The notes: generated by a model not told the origin, from the sequence alone. Positions 6,959-16,482 are shown, numbered from the stretch's first letter. The stretch: DNA of 64,000 nt from an uncultured Muribaculaceae bacterium (GCA_947628305.1 CANQZG010000009.1:1-64000); one strand, 5' to 3'. Numbers and translations are program-made.

Positions 6959-9550
6959 TCACATCTCAAGCAGACGGTCAAGCTGCAACTGGTCAATCAA
7001 CACCTGGCGCGGTTTCCCTCCCTGTGACGGCCCGACGATGCCCGCGGCCTCCATCTGGTCCATGATTTTGCCCGCGCGGTTGTAGCCGATTGAATACCGC
7101 CGCTGCAACGATGATGTCGAGGCCTGACCCGATGTGATGACAAGGCGTGCCGCCTCCTCAAACAACGAGTCGCGGTCAGTGAGACTTGCCATCGAACCCC
7201 CTTCGCTCTCCTCGGCGACATACTCCGGCAACTCGTAGGGACACGGGTAGCCGACCTGCTCGGCGATGCTGTCACAGATTGCATCCACCTCGGGCGTATC
7301 GATGAACGCACATTGCACGCGCTCGATGTTACCGCCTGTCGAGAACAACATATCCCCGCGGCCGATGAGTTGATTTGCGCCCGGACGGTCGAGAATCGTG
7401 CGGGAGTCCACCATCTGGAACACCCTGAAAGCGACACGGCCGGGGAAGTTGGCCTTGATTACGCCCGTGATGACGTTGGTCGACGGGCGTTGCGTCGCAA
7501 GTATCATGTGCATACCTATGGCACGCGCCTTCTGCGCGATACGGGCAATCGGGGTCTCCACTTCCTTGCCCACCTGCATTATTAAATCAGCGAACTCATC
7601 GACAATCACAACGATGTAAGGCATATAGCGGTGACCCTTCTCGGGGTTTAGCGTACGATTGATGAACTTGGTGTTATACTCCTTGATGTTACGCGCCCCC
7701 GCGAGTTTCAACAATGAATATCGATTGTCCATCTCGACACATAGCGAGTTGAGCGTGGCGACCGCCTTGTTCACATTAGTTATAATCGCTTCCTCCTCAT
7801 CAGGTAATTTGGCAAGATAATGTCTCTCCAGTTTGGAATAGAGGCTGAACTCGACCATCTTGGGGTCAATCAGGACAAATTTCAGTTCGGCAGGATGCTT
7901 CTTATATAATAAGGAGGTGATAATCGTGTTTAGCCCAACAGACTTACCCATACCGGTCGCTCCGGCCACAAGAAGATGAGGCATCTTGCAAAGGTCGGCG
8001 ATAAACACCTCATTTGAAATTGTACATCCAAGAGCCATGGGGAGTTCCATGCGACATTCCTGGAACTTTCGCGAGCCGATAATCGAGCGTATAGACACAG
8101 TCTGCGGGTTCTTGTTGGGAACCTCGATACCGATTGTCCCTTTACCGGGAATCGGGGCGATGATGCGTATGCCGAGAGCCGACAGGTTCAGGGCTATATC
8201 GTCCTCAAGACGTTTTATTTTGGCGATGCGCACCCCCTCGGCAGGGATGATTTCATACAAGGTTACAGTCGGGCCGACAGTCGCCTTTATGCGCGAAATC
8301 GCGATTCCGAAGTCATTGAGGGTCTTGGTTATTCGTTCCTTGTTCTCGTCCTGCTCGTTCATGTCCACATCGGCATCGGTGTCCCCACGGTCAATCAGCA
8401 GGTCGAGTGTAGGGAAACGGTAACGCGAGAGTTCGGCTGTCGGGTCATATACATCGGTCGTGATTGTCTCGGCAGCATCTATTGTTGGGCGGTCAATATC
8501 GATTGGCGGGTCATCGGTCGCCTCGGTTGAAACAGAAAGGGAGGTGTCATCCACGTCCTCATCTACGATTGACGAATCATCATCCTCTGCATCCGGCGAT
8601 TCTTCCAACGGCTCATCAAACGTGAACGGCTCATCCTCATCAGCCTTGTCCCTACGACCGATGGTATCCGAAACATCCGCTCTATCTTCTATCGTAGCAT
8701 CGGCTTCTTCCTTTTTCTCTTTCTCCTTTTTCAACTGCGCCTGACGTGCGAGTTTTTCCTGACGCATGGCCTCCTCGATGCGTTCACGCTCCAAACGGGC
8801 GGCCCGATGTTGTTCCATCTTACGGCGATACGCATCATAAAAAGCCTTCAGGTCATTGAAATACAACAATATCACGAGTGAGATGAGAAGCAGGTTGACA
8901 ACCAGCGCGCCCCATACCCCTGACAGTTCAATCAACTGACAGTTAAGGACAAAACCGTGTTGTCCGCCCCAATAGAAATGGGAAGGGACATAGATGTTTA
9001 CGAAACCGAGCACCACCGATGTAGCGATGGCCGACACGAGCGACCTGGATGTCAGGGACCAGAACTTGAAACGATGCACCTTCAACAACTGTAACCCTAA
9101 AGCAAACATATAGAACACCAGGATGAAAGAGCCTACACCAAGCCATTTCGAGAAAAGCAGGTCAGAGAGCCATGCCCCAAAGGGGCCCCCTGTGTTCTTG
9201 ATTTGTGACGCCTGTCCCGACATTTCGTCCAACCCCATACTTGTCACTATGCTCTGGTCGTCACCGCCGTGGGCGTAATAACTGATAGCGACAATGGTTA
9301 TATAGGCCGCCGCGAGCAACAACACTATACCGGTAAAAATTGAAATACGCCTGTCAGTGATAGAGTTGAAAAATGATTGCTTCTCGCCATCGTCGGCAGT
9401 CGTTTTTTTGTCAACGCCTTTTTTGTCATGGCGGCACTGACCGCCCTTCTTTATGCGACGACGAGGTGGGGTCGCAGCCGTGGCCTCATTGAGACCGCCG
9501 TCTATTTCGTCGGGATTGTACGTCTTGGTTTCTATATCGTTGAGGTTCAT
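6959..9550 (-). CDS. ftsK: FtsK/SpoIIIE-type DNA translocase
   Basis: 863 residues. N-terminal membrane segments (about 70-240), a charged linker rich in Asp/Glu/Thr (about 270-400), then the motor: Walker A GATGMGKS near 530, Walker B VVIVDEFADL, the ATQRPS block, and a C-terminal winged-helix gamma domain (EEAARLVITSGQASTSSLQRR) that recognises orientation sequences. It pumps chromosome termini through the septum and supports dimer resolution. The ATG at 9550 is used; the track's extra residue is a TTG codon. Confidence 0.95.
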   Translation of the reverse strand: MNLNDIETKTYNPDEIDGGLNEATAATPPRRRIKKGGQCRHDKKGVDKKTTADDGEKQSFFNSITDRRISIFTGIVLLLAAAYITIVAISYYAHGGDDQSIVTSMGLDEMSGQASQIKNTGGPFGAWLSDLLFSKWLGVGSFILVFYMFALGLQLLKVHRFKFWSLTSRSLVSAIATSVVLGFVNIYVPSHFYWGGQHGFVLNCQLIELSGVWGALVVNLLLISLVILLYFNDLKAFYDAYRRKMEQHRAARLERERIEEAMRQEKLARQAQLKKEKEKKEEADATIEDRADVSDTIGRRDKADEDEPFTFDEPLEESPDAEDDDSSIVDEDVDDTSLSVSTEATDDPPIDIDRPTIDAAETITTDVYDPTAELSRYRFPTLDLLIDRGDTDADVDMNEQDENKERITKTLNDFGIAISRIKATVGPTVTLYEIIPAEGVRIAKIKRLEDDIALNLSALGIRIIAPIPGKGTIGIEVPNKNPQTVSIRSIIGSRKFQECRMELPMALGCTISNEVFIADLCKMPHLLVAGATGMGKSVGLNTIITSLLYKKHPAELKFVLIDPKMVEFSLYSKLERHYLAKLPDEEEAIITNVNKAVATLNSLCVEMDNRYSLLKLAGARNIKEYNTKFINRTLNPEKGHRYMPYIVVIVDEFADLIMQVGKEVETPIARIAQKARAIGMHMILATQRPSTNVITGVIKANFPGRVAFRVFQMVDSRTILDRPGANQLIGRGDMLFSTGGNIERVQCAFIDTPEVDAICDSIAEQVGYPCPYELPEYVAEESEGGSMASLTDRDSLFEEAARLVITSGQASTSSLQRRYSIGYNRAGKIMDQMEAAGIVGPSQGGKPRQVLIDQLQLDRLLEM

Positions 9551-9588
9551 CAAGGGAATAAAGTTTATGGGGTATTTTAGTTTATGGT

Positions 9589-10236
9589 TTACAGGGAATG
9601 CAACCTTGAAATCGCTTCTCGGGGGTCGGACGAGCCGAACACATGACTCCCGGCGACAAGTATGTCCGTGCCGGCATCGACAAGGAGCGGTGCGGTCTCA
9701 AGGTCGACACCACCGTCAACCTCGATGAGAGCGTGCGACCCTGTCTCTTTAATCAGAGCGCGGAGTTCTTTTACCTTCTTGAGGGTGTGAGGGATGAATC
9801 GTTGTCCGCCGAAACCCGGATTGACCGACATCAGCAAGACCATGTCGAGTTCCGTGATAATATCTTTCAAAAGCATTACCGGGGTGGCCGGACACAGCGT
9901 CACGGCAGCCTTCATCCCCGCCGTCTTGATTTGCTCCACAGTGCGGTGAACGTGGGTGCATGCCTCCCAATGAAAGTTCATGAACTCCGCGCCCGTATCC
10001 CTGACGCGGGACACCCATTTCTGTGGCTCGACAATCATTAGATGCACATCGAGCGACTTTGTTGAAATCCGTGCGACAGCGTCCATCACCGGGAAACCGA
10101 ATGATATATTGGGGACAAACACTCCGTCCATGACATCAAGATGCAGAAAACTTGCATCGGAGGAGTTAACCATTTCAACCTCCTGTGACAGGTTCAAGAA
10201 GTCGGCTGCGAGTAGCGATGGAGCGATATGTGTCAT
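9589..10236 (-). CDS. rpe: Ribulose-phosphate 3-epimerase
   Basis: 215 residues with a TIM barrel. Landmarks are IAPSLLAADF at the start, LHLDVMDGVFVPN (metal-binding His and catalytic Asp), DVHLM, MSVNPGFGGQ and IEVDGGV. It interconverts ribulose 5-phosphate and xylulose 5-phosphate. Its ATG overlaps the stop of dedA by four bases, and ftsK follows within about 40 bases, so it is mid-operon. It complements rpiB, about 4.3 kb away on the opposite strand. Confidence 0.95.
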   Translation of the reverse strand: MTHIAPSLLAADFLNLSQEVEMVNSSDASFLHLDVMDGVFVPNISFGFPVMDAVARISTKSLDVHLMIVEPQKWVSRVRDTGAEFMNFHWEACTHVHRTVEQIKTAGMKAAVTLCPATPVMLLKDIITELDMVLLMSVNPGFGGQRFIPHTLKKVKELRALIKETGSHALIEVDGGVDLETAPLLVDAGTDILVAGSHVFGSSDPREAISRLHSL

Positions 10237-10907
10237 GACTCAACGGTATTTTTACGTGGTTTGAAAGCGTTCCAGAGTATAATCGCAAGGCACACGACAC
10301 CTATCGCCAGTCCTGCGTATGTCAGGTAGTCATTATATTGTTCCACCTTTTCAAACAGCTCGTCCAACGGGACGGTCTTTCCGAGCCACCATCCGAGAAA
10401 AGCGAGCACAGCGTTCCATATCAACGCGCCAAGCCCGGTGAAAACCACAAATTTCACAACGTTCATCCTCGCCAGGCCGGCAGGAATCGAAATCAGCTGG
10501 CGCACAGCGGGAATCAGACGTCCTATAAAGGTGGAGACCGCGCCATGACGGTCAAAGTAGCGTTCGGCCTTGTCAACCTTGGACTCGTCAATCAGGCAAG
10601 CATGGCCGAGACGGCTGTTGGCGAAGCGGTAAACGAGTGGACGACCAATCCACACCGACAGATAGTAGTTGATTAACGCCCCGGCAATCGCCCCGGCAGT
10701 CGCGACAAGCACGACGATAAACAGGTTCATGTCACCCTTGGTCGTAGCGAGATAGGCCGCCGGGGGCACCACGACTTCCGATGGGAAAGGAATAAATGAA
10801 CTTTCAATTGTCATCAACATAAACACAAGGCCATACCCGGCATTGTCGATAACCCACTGGAATATACCTGATGCATCGATTATAGATAGTTGGATGAAGT
10901 CAAGCAT
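10233..10907 (-). CDS. DedA family membrane protein
   Basis: 224 residues with the VTT/DedA signature: FIPFPSEVVVPPAAYLA, an internal GALINYYLSVWIGRP segment, and the charged FGRLIPAVRQLISIPAG motif with conserved Arg residues, plus four or more membrane spans. DedA proteins are implicated in lipid-carrier (undecaprenyl phosphate or phospholipid) flipping and membrane homeostasis; which applies here is unknown. First gene of the minus-strand operon, driven by a well-formed promoter at 10935-10966. Confidence 0.92.
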   Translation of the reverse strand: MLDFIQLSIIDASGIFQWVIDNAGYGLVFMLMTIESSFIPFPSEVVVPPAAYLATTKGDMNLFIVVLVATAGAIAGALINYYLSVWIGRPLVYRFANSRLGHACLIDESKVDKAERYFDRHGAVSTFIGRLIPAVRQLISIPAGLARMNVVKFVVFTGLGALIWNAVLAFLGWWLGKTVPLDELFEKVEQYNDYLTYAGLAIGVVCLAIILWNAFKPRKNTVES

Positions 10908-10934
10908 GAGTAAATAATGTGATTATAAGAAGTA

Positions 10935-10966
10935 CAAAGTTACAATCTTTTGACTCTCGCTGCAAA
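10935..10966 (-). promoter_or_regulatory. Promoter of the dedA-rpe-ftsK-lolA-trxB operon
   Basis: On the minus strand the sequence reads TTTG (10963-10966), 20 bases, TAACTTTG (10935-10942), matching the Bacteroidetes -33/-7 consensus. Transcription would start around 10928, about 20 bases before the dedA ATG. Confidence 0.7.
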
Positions 10967-10984
10967 TTTGTATGTCAATAAAAA

Positions 10985-11578
10985 TTACAAAACGCCGGCC
11001 GCATCAAACAGCGAACGGTAATAATCGGCCTTCCTTGCAATCGCAAGCGGATAAGCACGCGACGTCGACGGCATCCTGAAAATACGGAGTCGACGGCCGT
11101 CAGTCCATATCGCATCTTTCTCCTCGCCCATTCGCGGCACATCAGTCCCCGTAAGCTGCGCAATCACGCCGGCTGCCTTTTCCCCCGTAGTCGCAATCAC
11201 ATTACAACCGGGCATATCAGCGAGCAACGCGCCCAAATCGACAGGCCTGACAATTTCCAGGAACTTGTCAGAGGCATTGTCACGTAACCTGCGCACCTCA
11301 TGCCCAGTGTCATTCAATGCAATCCCTTTGTCGTCAAGGAATCGTTTTATACGCTCAAGATTGAAGCGTTTTTCGGCCTCATCCCAAAAGATGAAAGGGT
11401 CGTTGTAAAATACAAGTCCCATTATCCGCCAGAAATCATTCTGTCGGTTAGGATAATAGAAGTTCATAGACCACCGCGATGGCTTAGGCGGGAATGTCCC
11501 CATTATCAGCACTTTGGCATTCATCGGGACAAATGGAGACCAAGGATGTATTTCAGTCATATCGGCAGATAAATTCAT
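10985..11578 (-). CDS. Uracil-DNA glycosylase superfamily protein
   Basis: 197 residues from ATG 11578 (MNLSADMTEIHPW). The core has VLIMGTFPPKPSRWSMNFYY followed by a PNRQNDFW element, the active-site region of UDG-superfamily enzymes resembling MUG or hypoxanthine-DNA glycosylase groups, with a C-terminal FRMPSTSRAY block in place of the HPSP-type motif. It probably excises deaminated bases. The track's 207-residue version begins MFNFEQLL, which is encoded by the terminal repeat of the MITE at 11585, so that extension is probably not native. Family placement is firm, substrate is not. Confidence 0.75.
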   Translation of the reverse strand: MNLSADMTEIHPWSPFVPMNAKVLIMGTFPPKPSRWSMNFYYPNRQNDFWRIMGLVFYNDPFIFWDEAEKRFNLERIKRFLDDKGIALNDTGHEVRRLRDNASDKFLEIVRPVDLGALLADMPGCNVIATTGEKAAGVIAQLTGTDVPRMGEEKDAIWTDGRRLRIFRMPSTSRAYPLAIARKADYYRSLFDAAGVL

Positions 11579-11584
11579 ATTACC

Positions 11585-11783
11585 AAGTAACTGTTCAAAA
11601 TTAAACAATATTATTATCTCTAAGTAACATTCATGTTTTATCTTTTATACCCTCTGCGGCTTTATTTCGGTTAAAATCTATGCTTTCATCGGTCGTTTAT
11701 ATCTATAAACTCCCTTTTCAACCATAGATTTTCCCTCGAAATAAATCTCGCATACGATATAAATTAATTATGAACAGCTACTT
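11585..11783 (-). mobile_element. 199-bp MITE-like element, copy 1
   Basis: Its reverse complement matches 58787-58984 at roughly 90% by eye over its whole length. Ends are inverted repeats (AAGTAACTGTTCAAAATTAA at one end, TTAATTATGAACAGCTACTT at the other). Inside are a GTTTATAGATATAAAC palindrome and a nested TTTATTTCG/CGAAATAAA pair, so the element can fold along most of its length. There is no coding capacity. The end containing TAATTTTG (on the minus strand) faces and nearly abuts the DNA glycosylase start. No clear target-site duplication is visible for this copy. Confidence 0.75.
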
Positions 11784-11846
11784 ATGAGAGTAACACAACA
11801 TGTGATTAAATGGATACACAAAATTAGGGATAATATTGTTAAAACG

Positions 11847-11878
11847 TTTGTGAAGTATGGTAAAATGTATTAATTTTG
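11847..11878 (+). promoter_or_regulatory. Promoter of the polysaccharide export operon
   Basis: TTTG (11847-11850), 20 bases, TAATTTTG (11871-11878): an exact Bacteroidetes consensus. The predicted start near 11885 leaves a leader of about 70 nt before the export gene. It occupies the rest of the 11609-11953 gap after the MITE. Confidence 0.75.
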
Positions 11879-11953
11879 TCGCGAAAAATATCGTTATTCT
11901 GCATGGGATAACTATGTGATGACGCGTCATTATTATAACCAGAAATTAAATTT

Positions 11954-12781
11954 ATGCGCCTATCTCGATTATTGTTGATTTTGTTGGGTATAACGGGATT
12001 GTTCAGCTCCTGCTCAACCCCTAAAAATATCGCATACTTCCCTGATTTGGCCGACGGGGAGGTAATCACAGTCCAACAGGCCAAGCCAATCGTAGTGCAG
12101 CCTGATGACAAGCTGTCGATTATAGTCAATTCCAAGGACGGAAGTCTCGCAGACCTGTTCAACCTGCCTATAACGTCACGCCGGGTTGGCACGCAGTCCA
12201 ATTCAGGGGCAACAGCCACACGCAATTACATCAGCAGCAACGAAGGTATATCATATTATACCGTAGACCCCGACGGCAATATCGATTTCCCCGTCATAGG
12301 CAAGATTCATGTCGCGGGGATGACGCGCTCACAACTTGCATCAGACATCAAGAAAAGACTGGTCGCAGGCAATTATGTGAAAGACCCGGTTGTGACCGTT
12401 GAGTTCATCAGCACCGGCATTTCCATTATGGGTGAGGTTACCTCACCGGGGCGTTATGACATAAACCGTGACCGACTGACAATCCTTGAGGCCCTCGCGA
12501 TGGCCGGAGACCTCACGATACAGGGACAACGCGAGAACGTACTTGTCATACGCCCGTCAGACGATGGCACACAGACAGCCTATCGCGTTAATCTGACCGA
12601 TGGTGAAAAACTGATAAAATCCCCTGTGTTCTATCTGCAACCCAACGACATAGTCTATGTCGAGCCTAACTCTTTCAAGAAACGTCAGACAACTGTCAAC
12701 GGGAACAACGTGCTCAACGCGTCATTCTGGGTTTCGGTGGCATCGTTGCTGACCTCGGTCGCAGTGCTGATATTTAAATAA
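11954..12781 (+). CDS. Outer-membrane polysaccharide export lipoprotein (Wza/BexD family)
   Basis: 275 residues. The signal LLGITGLFSSC has a lipobox ending at Cys 20. Residues about 50-130 form the Poly_export domain (VQPDDKLSIIV... DPDGNIDFPVIGKIHVAG), followed by SLBB domains (GEVTSPGRYDINRDRLTILEALAMAGDL) and a C-terminal hydrophobic segment (ASFWVSVASLLTSVAVLIF) typical of Bacteroidetes family members. It should form the outer-membrane conduit for capsular or exopolysaccharide. First of three co-directional genes with the co-polymerase/kinase and phosphatase. Confidence 0.92.
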   Translation: MRLSRLLLILLGITGLFSSCSTPKNIAYFPDLADGEVITVQQAKPIVVQPDDKLSIIVNSKDGSLADLFNLPITSRRVGTQSNSGATATRNYISSNEGISYYTVDPDGNIDFPVIGKIHVAGMTRSQLASDIKKRLVAGNYVKDPVVTVEFISTGISIMGEVTSPGRYDINRDRLTILEALAMAGDLTIQGQRENVLVIRPSDDGTQTAYRVNLTDGEKLIKSPVFYLQPNDIVYVEPNSFKKRQTTVNGNNVLNASFWVSVASLLTSVAVLIFK

Positions 12782-12801
12782 CCATCACACCTGTTATCTC
12801 T

Positions 12802-15255
12802 ATGGCATCGGAAAACGGAAATATGCAAGTGGAACAGCCTGAAGAAGACTCTATCCAAATCAAGGATTTATTAACCTTGTTTCTTGCCAATTGGAAGTGG
12901 TTTATACTATCCCTGATAATAGTCCTGGGGTTGGGTGTGCTGTATATTCTGCGCACGCCACCGGTATACCTGCGTACCGCATCACTATTGATAAAAGACG
13001 ACTCAAAATCAACGAGCATATCATCTGACGTGGCCAACATGTTTTCGGAACTCGGGGTAGGAAATACCAACGCCAACGTATATAACGAGATGGTAACACT
13101 CATGTCTCCGACGACCCTGTTGCAGACCATCAAGAAACTATCACTCGATGTCAACTATACAATCCCCGGCACTTTCTATGCCCGTACCCTTTATGGCAAC
13201 ACATTGCCGATAAAGGTGACGTTCCTTAACATACCTGACGACTATAGCGCATCACTAAAAGTCAAGTTGCTCGATGGAAACCGCGTTGAACTATCCCACT
13301 TCACATACGGAGAGAGCGAAGATGGCGACACAGTCGTAAAAGCCAAGCTGAACCAAGCGGTTCAAACCCCTGCCGGCAAAGTGATTGTAACCCCAATGCC
13401 TGAATATAACGCCTACATGCGTAAAGGCGAGTCGACTTCAATCAATGTTCATCGCACCAATGTCTATTCCACGGCCGAAGAACTATCATTGCGGCTCGGC
13501 GTCGAGATGACCGATGAGGACGGCACTGTAATAGACATCTCTTTCAAGGACGTGTGCCCACAACGCGCAGTCGACATAATCAACACAATCATTGATGTCT
13601 ACAAACAGGATTGGGTGGAAGAACGCAATGAGGTGACACGTGTCACCTCAGCATTCATCACCGACCGTCTTGGCGTGATTGAACAGGAACTTGGACAAGT
13701 GGATGCTGATATTTCGACCTACAAAAGCGAGAACCTCGTGCCCGATGTCCAGGCGGCCTCACAGTTGTTCCTGACCCACACCAGAGAGGCAAGCAACATG
13801 ATTCTGCAACTAAACAACCGTCTTGCCATGGCCCGTTACATAAAGAGTTATCTTGGGAACACGGCCAATAACAATCGGCTGCTCCCGGCCAACTCGGGGA
13901 TGGAGAGCCAGGGACTTGAAAAACAGATTGCCGACTACAACGAATTGCAGATGCAACGCAACACATTGGTTTCCAACAGCAGCGAATCCAATCCATTAGT
14001 CGTCGACCTCGACCAGTCGCTGGCCGATATGCGCAAAGCTATCAACGTATCGGTGGATAACCTGATTGTTGACTTAGGGACGCAGATAAAAAATGTGGAG
14101 CGTGATGAGCAACATACATACGCACAAATCGCCGCCAACCCCAATCAGGAGAAATATCTCCTTGCCGTCGGACGTGAACAGAAAGTGAAAGAAGCACTGT
14201 ACCTATTCCTGTTGCAAAAGCGAGAGGAGAATGAACTGTCCCGTACATTCTCGGCGTTCAACACACGGCTGTTGTCCCCCCCCACCGGCAGCTTGAAACC
14301 GGTTGCGCCGAAGAAAATGCAGATATTACTCATCTCATTTGTCATCGGAATGCTCATTCCGGCAATATTATTGTTTGTCAGGATGCAGATGAACACCACG
14401 GTAAGAGGACGTAAAGACATAGAAAAACTAACAATACCCATAATCGGTGAAATTCCGCAGTTTGGCGGTCGTAAACACCGCAAGAACCTTGGACGTCACA
14501 TCGACGAGGGCGGTGAATCCCAGATTGTGGTCAAGGCCGGAAACCGTAACTACATAAACGAGGCATTCCGTGTGCTTAGGACCAACATCGAATTCATGAC
14601 ACATAATTCGGCACAGTCCTGTAACGTGATAGGCATAACATCGTTCAATGCCGGTTCAGGTAAATCCATTATATCAATAAACATAGCAATCGCATTGGCA
14701 TTAAAGGGCAAACGCGTGCTGTTGATAGATGGTGACTTACGCCGCCATTCAGTATCGGCCCATTTACCTAAGACCAATAAAGGTTTAGCTGATTTCCTGA
14801 ACGGAGCAGTCAGTGACATGGACGAACTCCCGGTTACTTACAATGAGAAATATAGTTCATTCAGGATTATACCGGTGGGGGCTATTCCGTCTAATCCCTC
14901 AGAGTTGATAGACCAACCCGCCATGAGGGAGTTGATTGACTATATGAGAGAACGATATGATTACATATTTGTCGATTGTCCTCCGATTGACATAGTCGCC
15001 GACACGCAATTGCTATCACCAATGTTTGACCGCACTATCTTCATTCTACGTGCCGGTATCTTTGAACGGAGCCTGTTGCCCGAACTGGAGAAAATGTACC
15101 GCACCGACCGATTCAAGAACCTCACGCTTGTATTGAACGGCACAGAGGTCTCCAATCATCGTTACGGCGGTAAAGGGTACTCATACGGATACGGATATGG
15201 AAGAAAAGGAGGATACGGCTACTATGCAAGCTATGGCGGTGGTAATGATGACTGA
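12802..15255 (+). CDS. Wzc-type polysaccharide co-polymerase / BY-kinase
   Basis: 817 residues. A Wzz domain with membrane segment WKWFILSLIIVLGLGVLYIL near 33-52, a long periplasmic coiled-coil region, a second membrane segment near 505-525, then a cytoplasmic bacterial tyrosine kinase: Walker A NAGSGKS near 615, Walker A' LLIDGDLRR near 640, Walker B YIFVDCPPID near 720. The C-terminus is a Tyr/Gly-rich tail (YGYGYGRKGGYGYY), the usual autophosphorylation cluster. It controls polymer length and export. The ATG follows the export gene by about 20 bases. Confidence 0.94.
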   Translation: MASENGNMQVEQPEEDSIQIKDLLTLFLANWKWFILSLIIVLGLGVLYILRTPPVYLRTASLLIKDDSKSTSISSDVANMFSELGVGNTNANVYNEMVTLMSPTTLLQTIKKLSLDVNYTIPGTFYARTLYGNTLPIKVTFLNIPDDYSASLKVKLLDGNRVELSHFTYGESEDGDTVVKAKLNQAVQTPAGKVIVTPMPEYNAYMRKGESTSINVHRTNVYSTAEELSLRLGVEMTDEDGTVIDISFKDVCPQRAVDIINTIIDVYKQDWVEERNEVTRVTSAFITDRLGVIEQELGQVDADISTYKSENLVPDVQAASQLFLTHTREASNMILQLNNRLAMARYIKSYLGNTANNNRLLPANSGMESQGLEKQIADYNELQMQRNTLVSNSSESNPLVVDLDQSLADMRKAINVSVDNLIVDLGTQIKNVERDEQHTYAQIAANPNQEKYLLAVGREQKVKEALYLFLLQKREENELSRTFSAFNTRLLSPPTGSLKPVAPKKMQILLISFVIGMLIPAILLFVRMQMNTTVRGRKDIEKLTIPIIGEIPQFGGRKHRKNLGRHIDEGGESQIVVKAGNRNYINEAFRVLRTNIEFMTHNSAQSCNVIGITSFNAGSGKSIISINIAIALALKGKRVLLIDGDLRRHSVSAHLPKTNKGLADFLNGAVSDMDELPVTYNEKYSSFRIIPVGAIPSNPSELIDQPAMRELIDYMRERYDYIFVDCPPIDIVADTQLLSPMFDRTIFILRAGIFERSLLPELEKMYRTDRFKNLTLVLNGTEVSNHRYGGKGYSYGYGYGRKGGYGYYASYGGGNDD

Positions 15256-15264
15256 CAGAATGTG

Positions 15265-15972
15265 ATGTGGCCATTGTTTGAACGCAAATACAAGATTGGC
15301 GAGAGCGGTATACTTAACGGATATACCGACTGGCATTCCCACATCCTTCCCGGTGTTGACGACGGCGTGCGTGACATTGAGAAATCACTTGAAATCCTTG
15401 AACGCTATGAGGGGATTGGTGTTAAGTCAGTATGGCTCACGCCACACATAATGGAAGACATCCCGAACTCCACCGACCATCTGCGAGAACGTTTCGCTGA
15501 ACTACAAAACGCCTATAACGGGCCTATCGGACTTAACCTTGCGTCAGAGAACATGCTTGACGTGCTGTTTGAAGAACGTCTCTCCCAAAACGACCTGTTA
15601 CCCATAAATGGGAACCATCTTCTTGTCGAGACCTCCTACATCGAGCCTCCGATGGATTTATACGGACTTCTTTCCCGCATCAAGAGCGCAGGATACTTCC
15701 CCATCCTTGCACACCCTGAACGATACCGATACATGTCTGATGAAGACTACAGACAGTTGGTCGCTATGGATGTAAAATTGCAGATGAATCTGCCCTCGGC
15801 TATCGGAATGTACGGCGATGAGGCACATCGTCGCATGAAATGGTTACTTAAAAACGGAATGTACTCGTTTATAGGTACCGACTTGCACAACGGCAGAATG
15901 CTTGGAAAACTCCTTGACGGAAAAATTTCATCGTCACTGTGCAAGTCAATCAAAAACATTGAAACCGACTGA
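15265..15972 (+). CDS. CpsB/CapC-type PHP tyrosine-protein phosphatase
   Basis: 235 residues of the PHP metal-dependent phosphatase family: DWHSHILPGVDDG supplies the N-terminal His and Asp ligands, SVWLTPH the next, ILAHPERY and GTDLHN the remaining ones. These enzymes dephosphorylate the tyrosine tail of Wzc-type kinases, which fits the adjacent gene. Ten bases separate it from the kinase stop. The ATG at 15265 is used; the track starts at the in-frame GTG one codon earlier. Confidence 0.9.
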   Translation: MWPLFERKYKIGESGILNGYTDWHSHILPGVDDGVRDIEKSLEILERYEGIGVKSVWLTPHIMEDIPNSTDHLRERFAELQNAYNGPIGLNLASENMLDVLFEERLSQNDLLPINGNHLLVETSYIEPPMDLYGLLSRIKSAGYFPILAHPERYRYMSDEDYRQLVAMDVKLQMNLPSAIGMYGDEAHRRMKWLLKNGMYSFIGTDLHNGRMLGKLLDGKISSSLCKSIKNIETD

Positions 15973-16041
15973 CTGACTGAACAAACTTTAGGGAGCGTTA
16001 AGTTGTTATAAAAGTATAATCAACGTAAACGACTCCTAACG

Positions 16042-16482
16042 ATGAAACGGCGGACTGCACTATTGACCACGATTTTCTGGACTATACTCCTGCTTGGCGC
16101 ATGCAACGATTCAGTATGGGAACAATTACCATCATCTGTCTCTCAATTTGTGACAGAATATTATCCCGGGAGCGACATAAAATCCTACAATACCGATGCA
16201 GACGGTAACCAGACCGTTGAAATAAAGAACGGGGCCGTCCTTAAATTTGACCGCGATGGTGCGTGGACCGAAATCAGTGGCCGTGGAGTCCCATTGCCTG
16301 AAGTCCTTGTCCTGGATGAACTTCCGTCCCCGCTGTACCGATACCTACAGGAAATCACAGCAACTACACTTGTCTATAAAATGAGTCGCACCCCAAGGGA
16401 GTACACCTTGCTGCTCACCGACTCGATGCTGGAGTATGACATTGCGACTGAAAAAGTATCCTACCGGGAATCCACTCTGTAA
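16042..16482 (+). CDS. PepSY-like lipoprotein, function unknown
   Basis: 146 residues with a lipoprotein signal (TILLLGAC, Cys about 21). The mature part reads like the PepSY-like DUF2874 fold: 'LPSSVSQFVTEYYPGSDI', 'VEIKNGAVLKFDRDGAWTEISG', 'LPSPLYRYLQEI'. Proteins of this kind are common in Bacteroidetes and are exported; no molecular function is established. Only one repeat and a half is present, shorter than many relatives. It stands alone, 70 bases after the phosphatase gene and ahead of a terminator at 16507. Confidence 0.6.
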   Translation: MKRRTALLTTIFWTILLLGACNDSVWEQLPSSVSQFVTEYYPGSDIKSYNTDADGNQTVEIKNGAVLKFDRDGAWTEISGRGVPLPEVLVLDELPSPLYRYLQEITATTLVYKMSRTPREYTLLLTDSMLEYDIATEKVSYRESTL

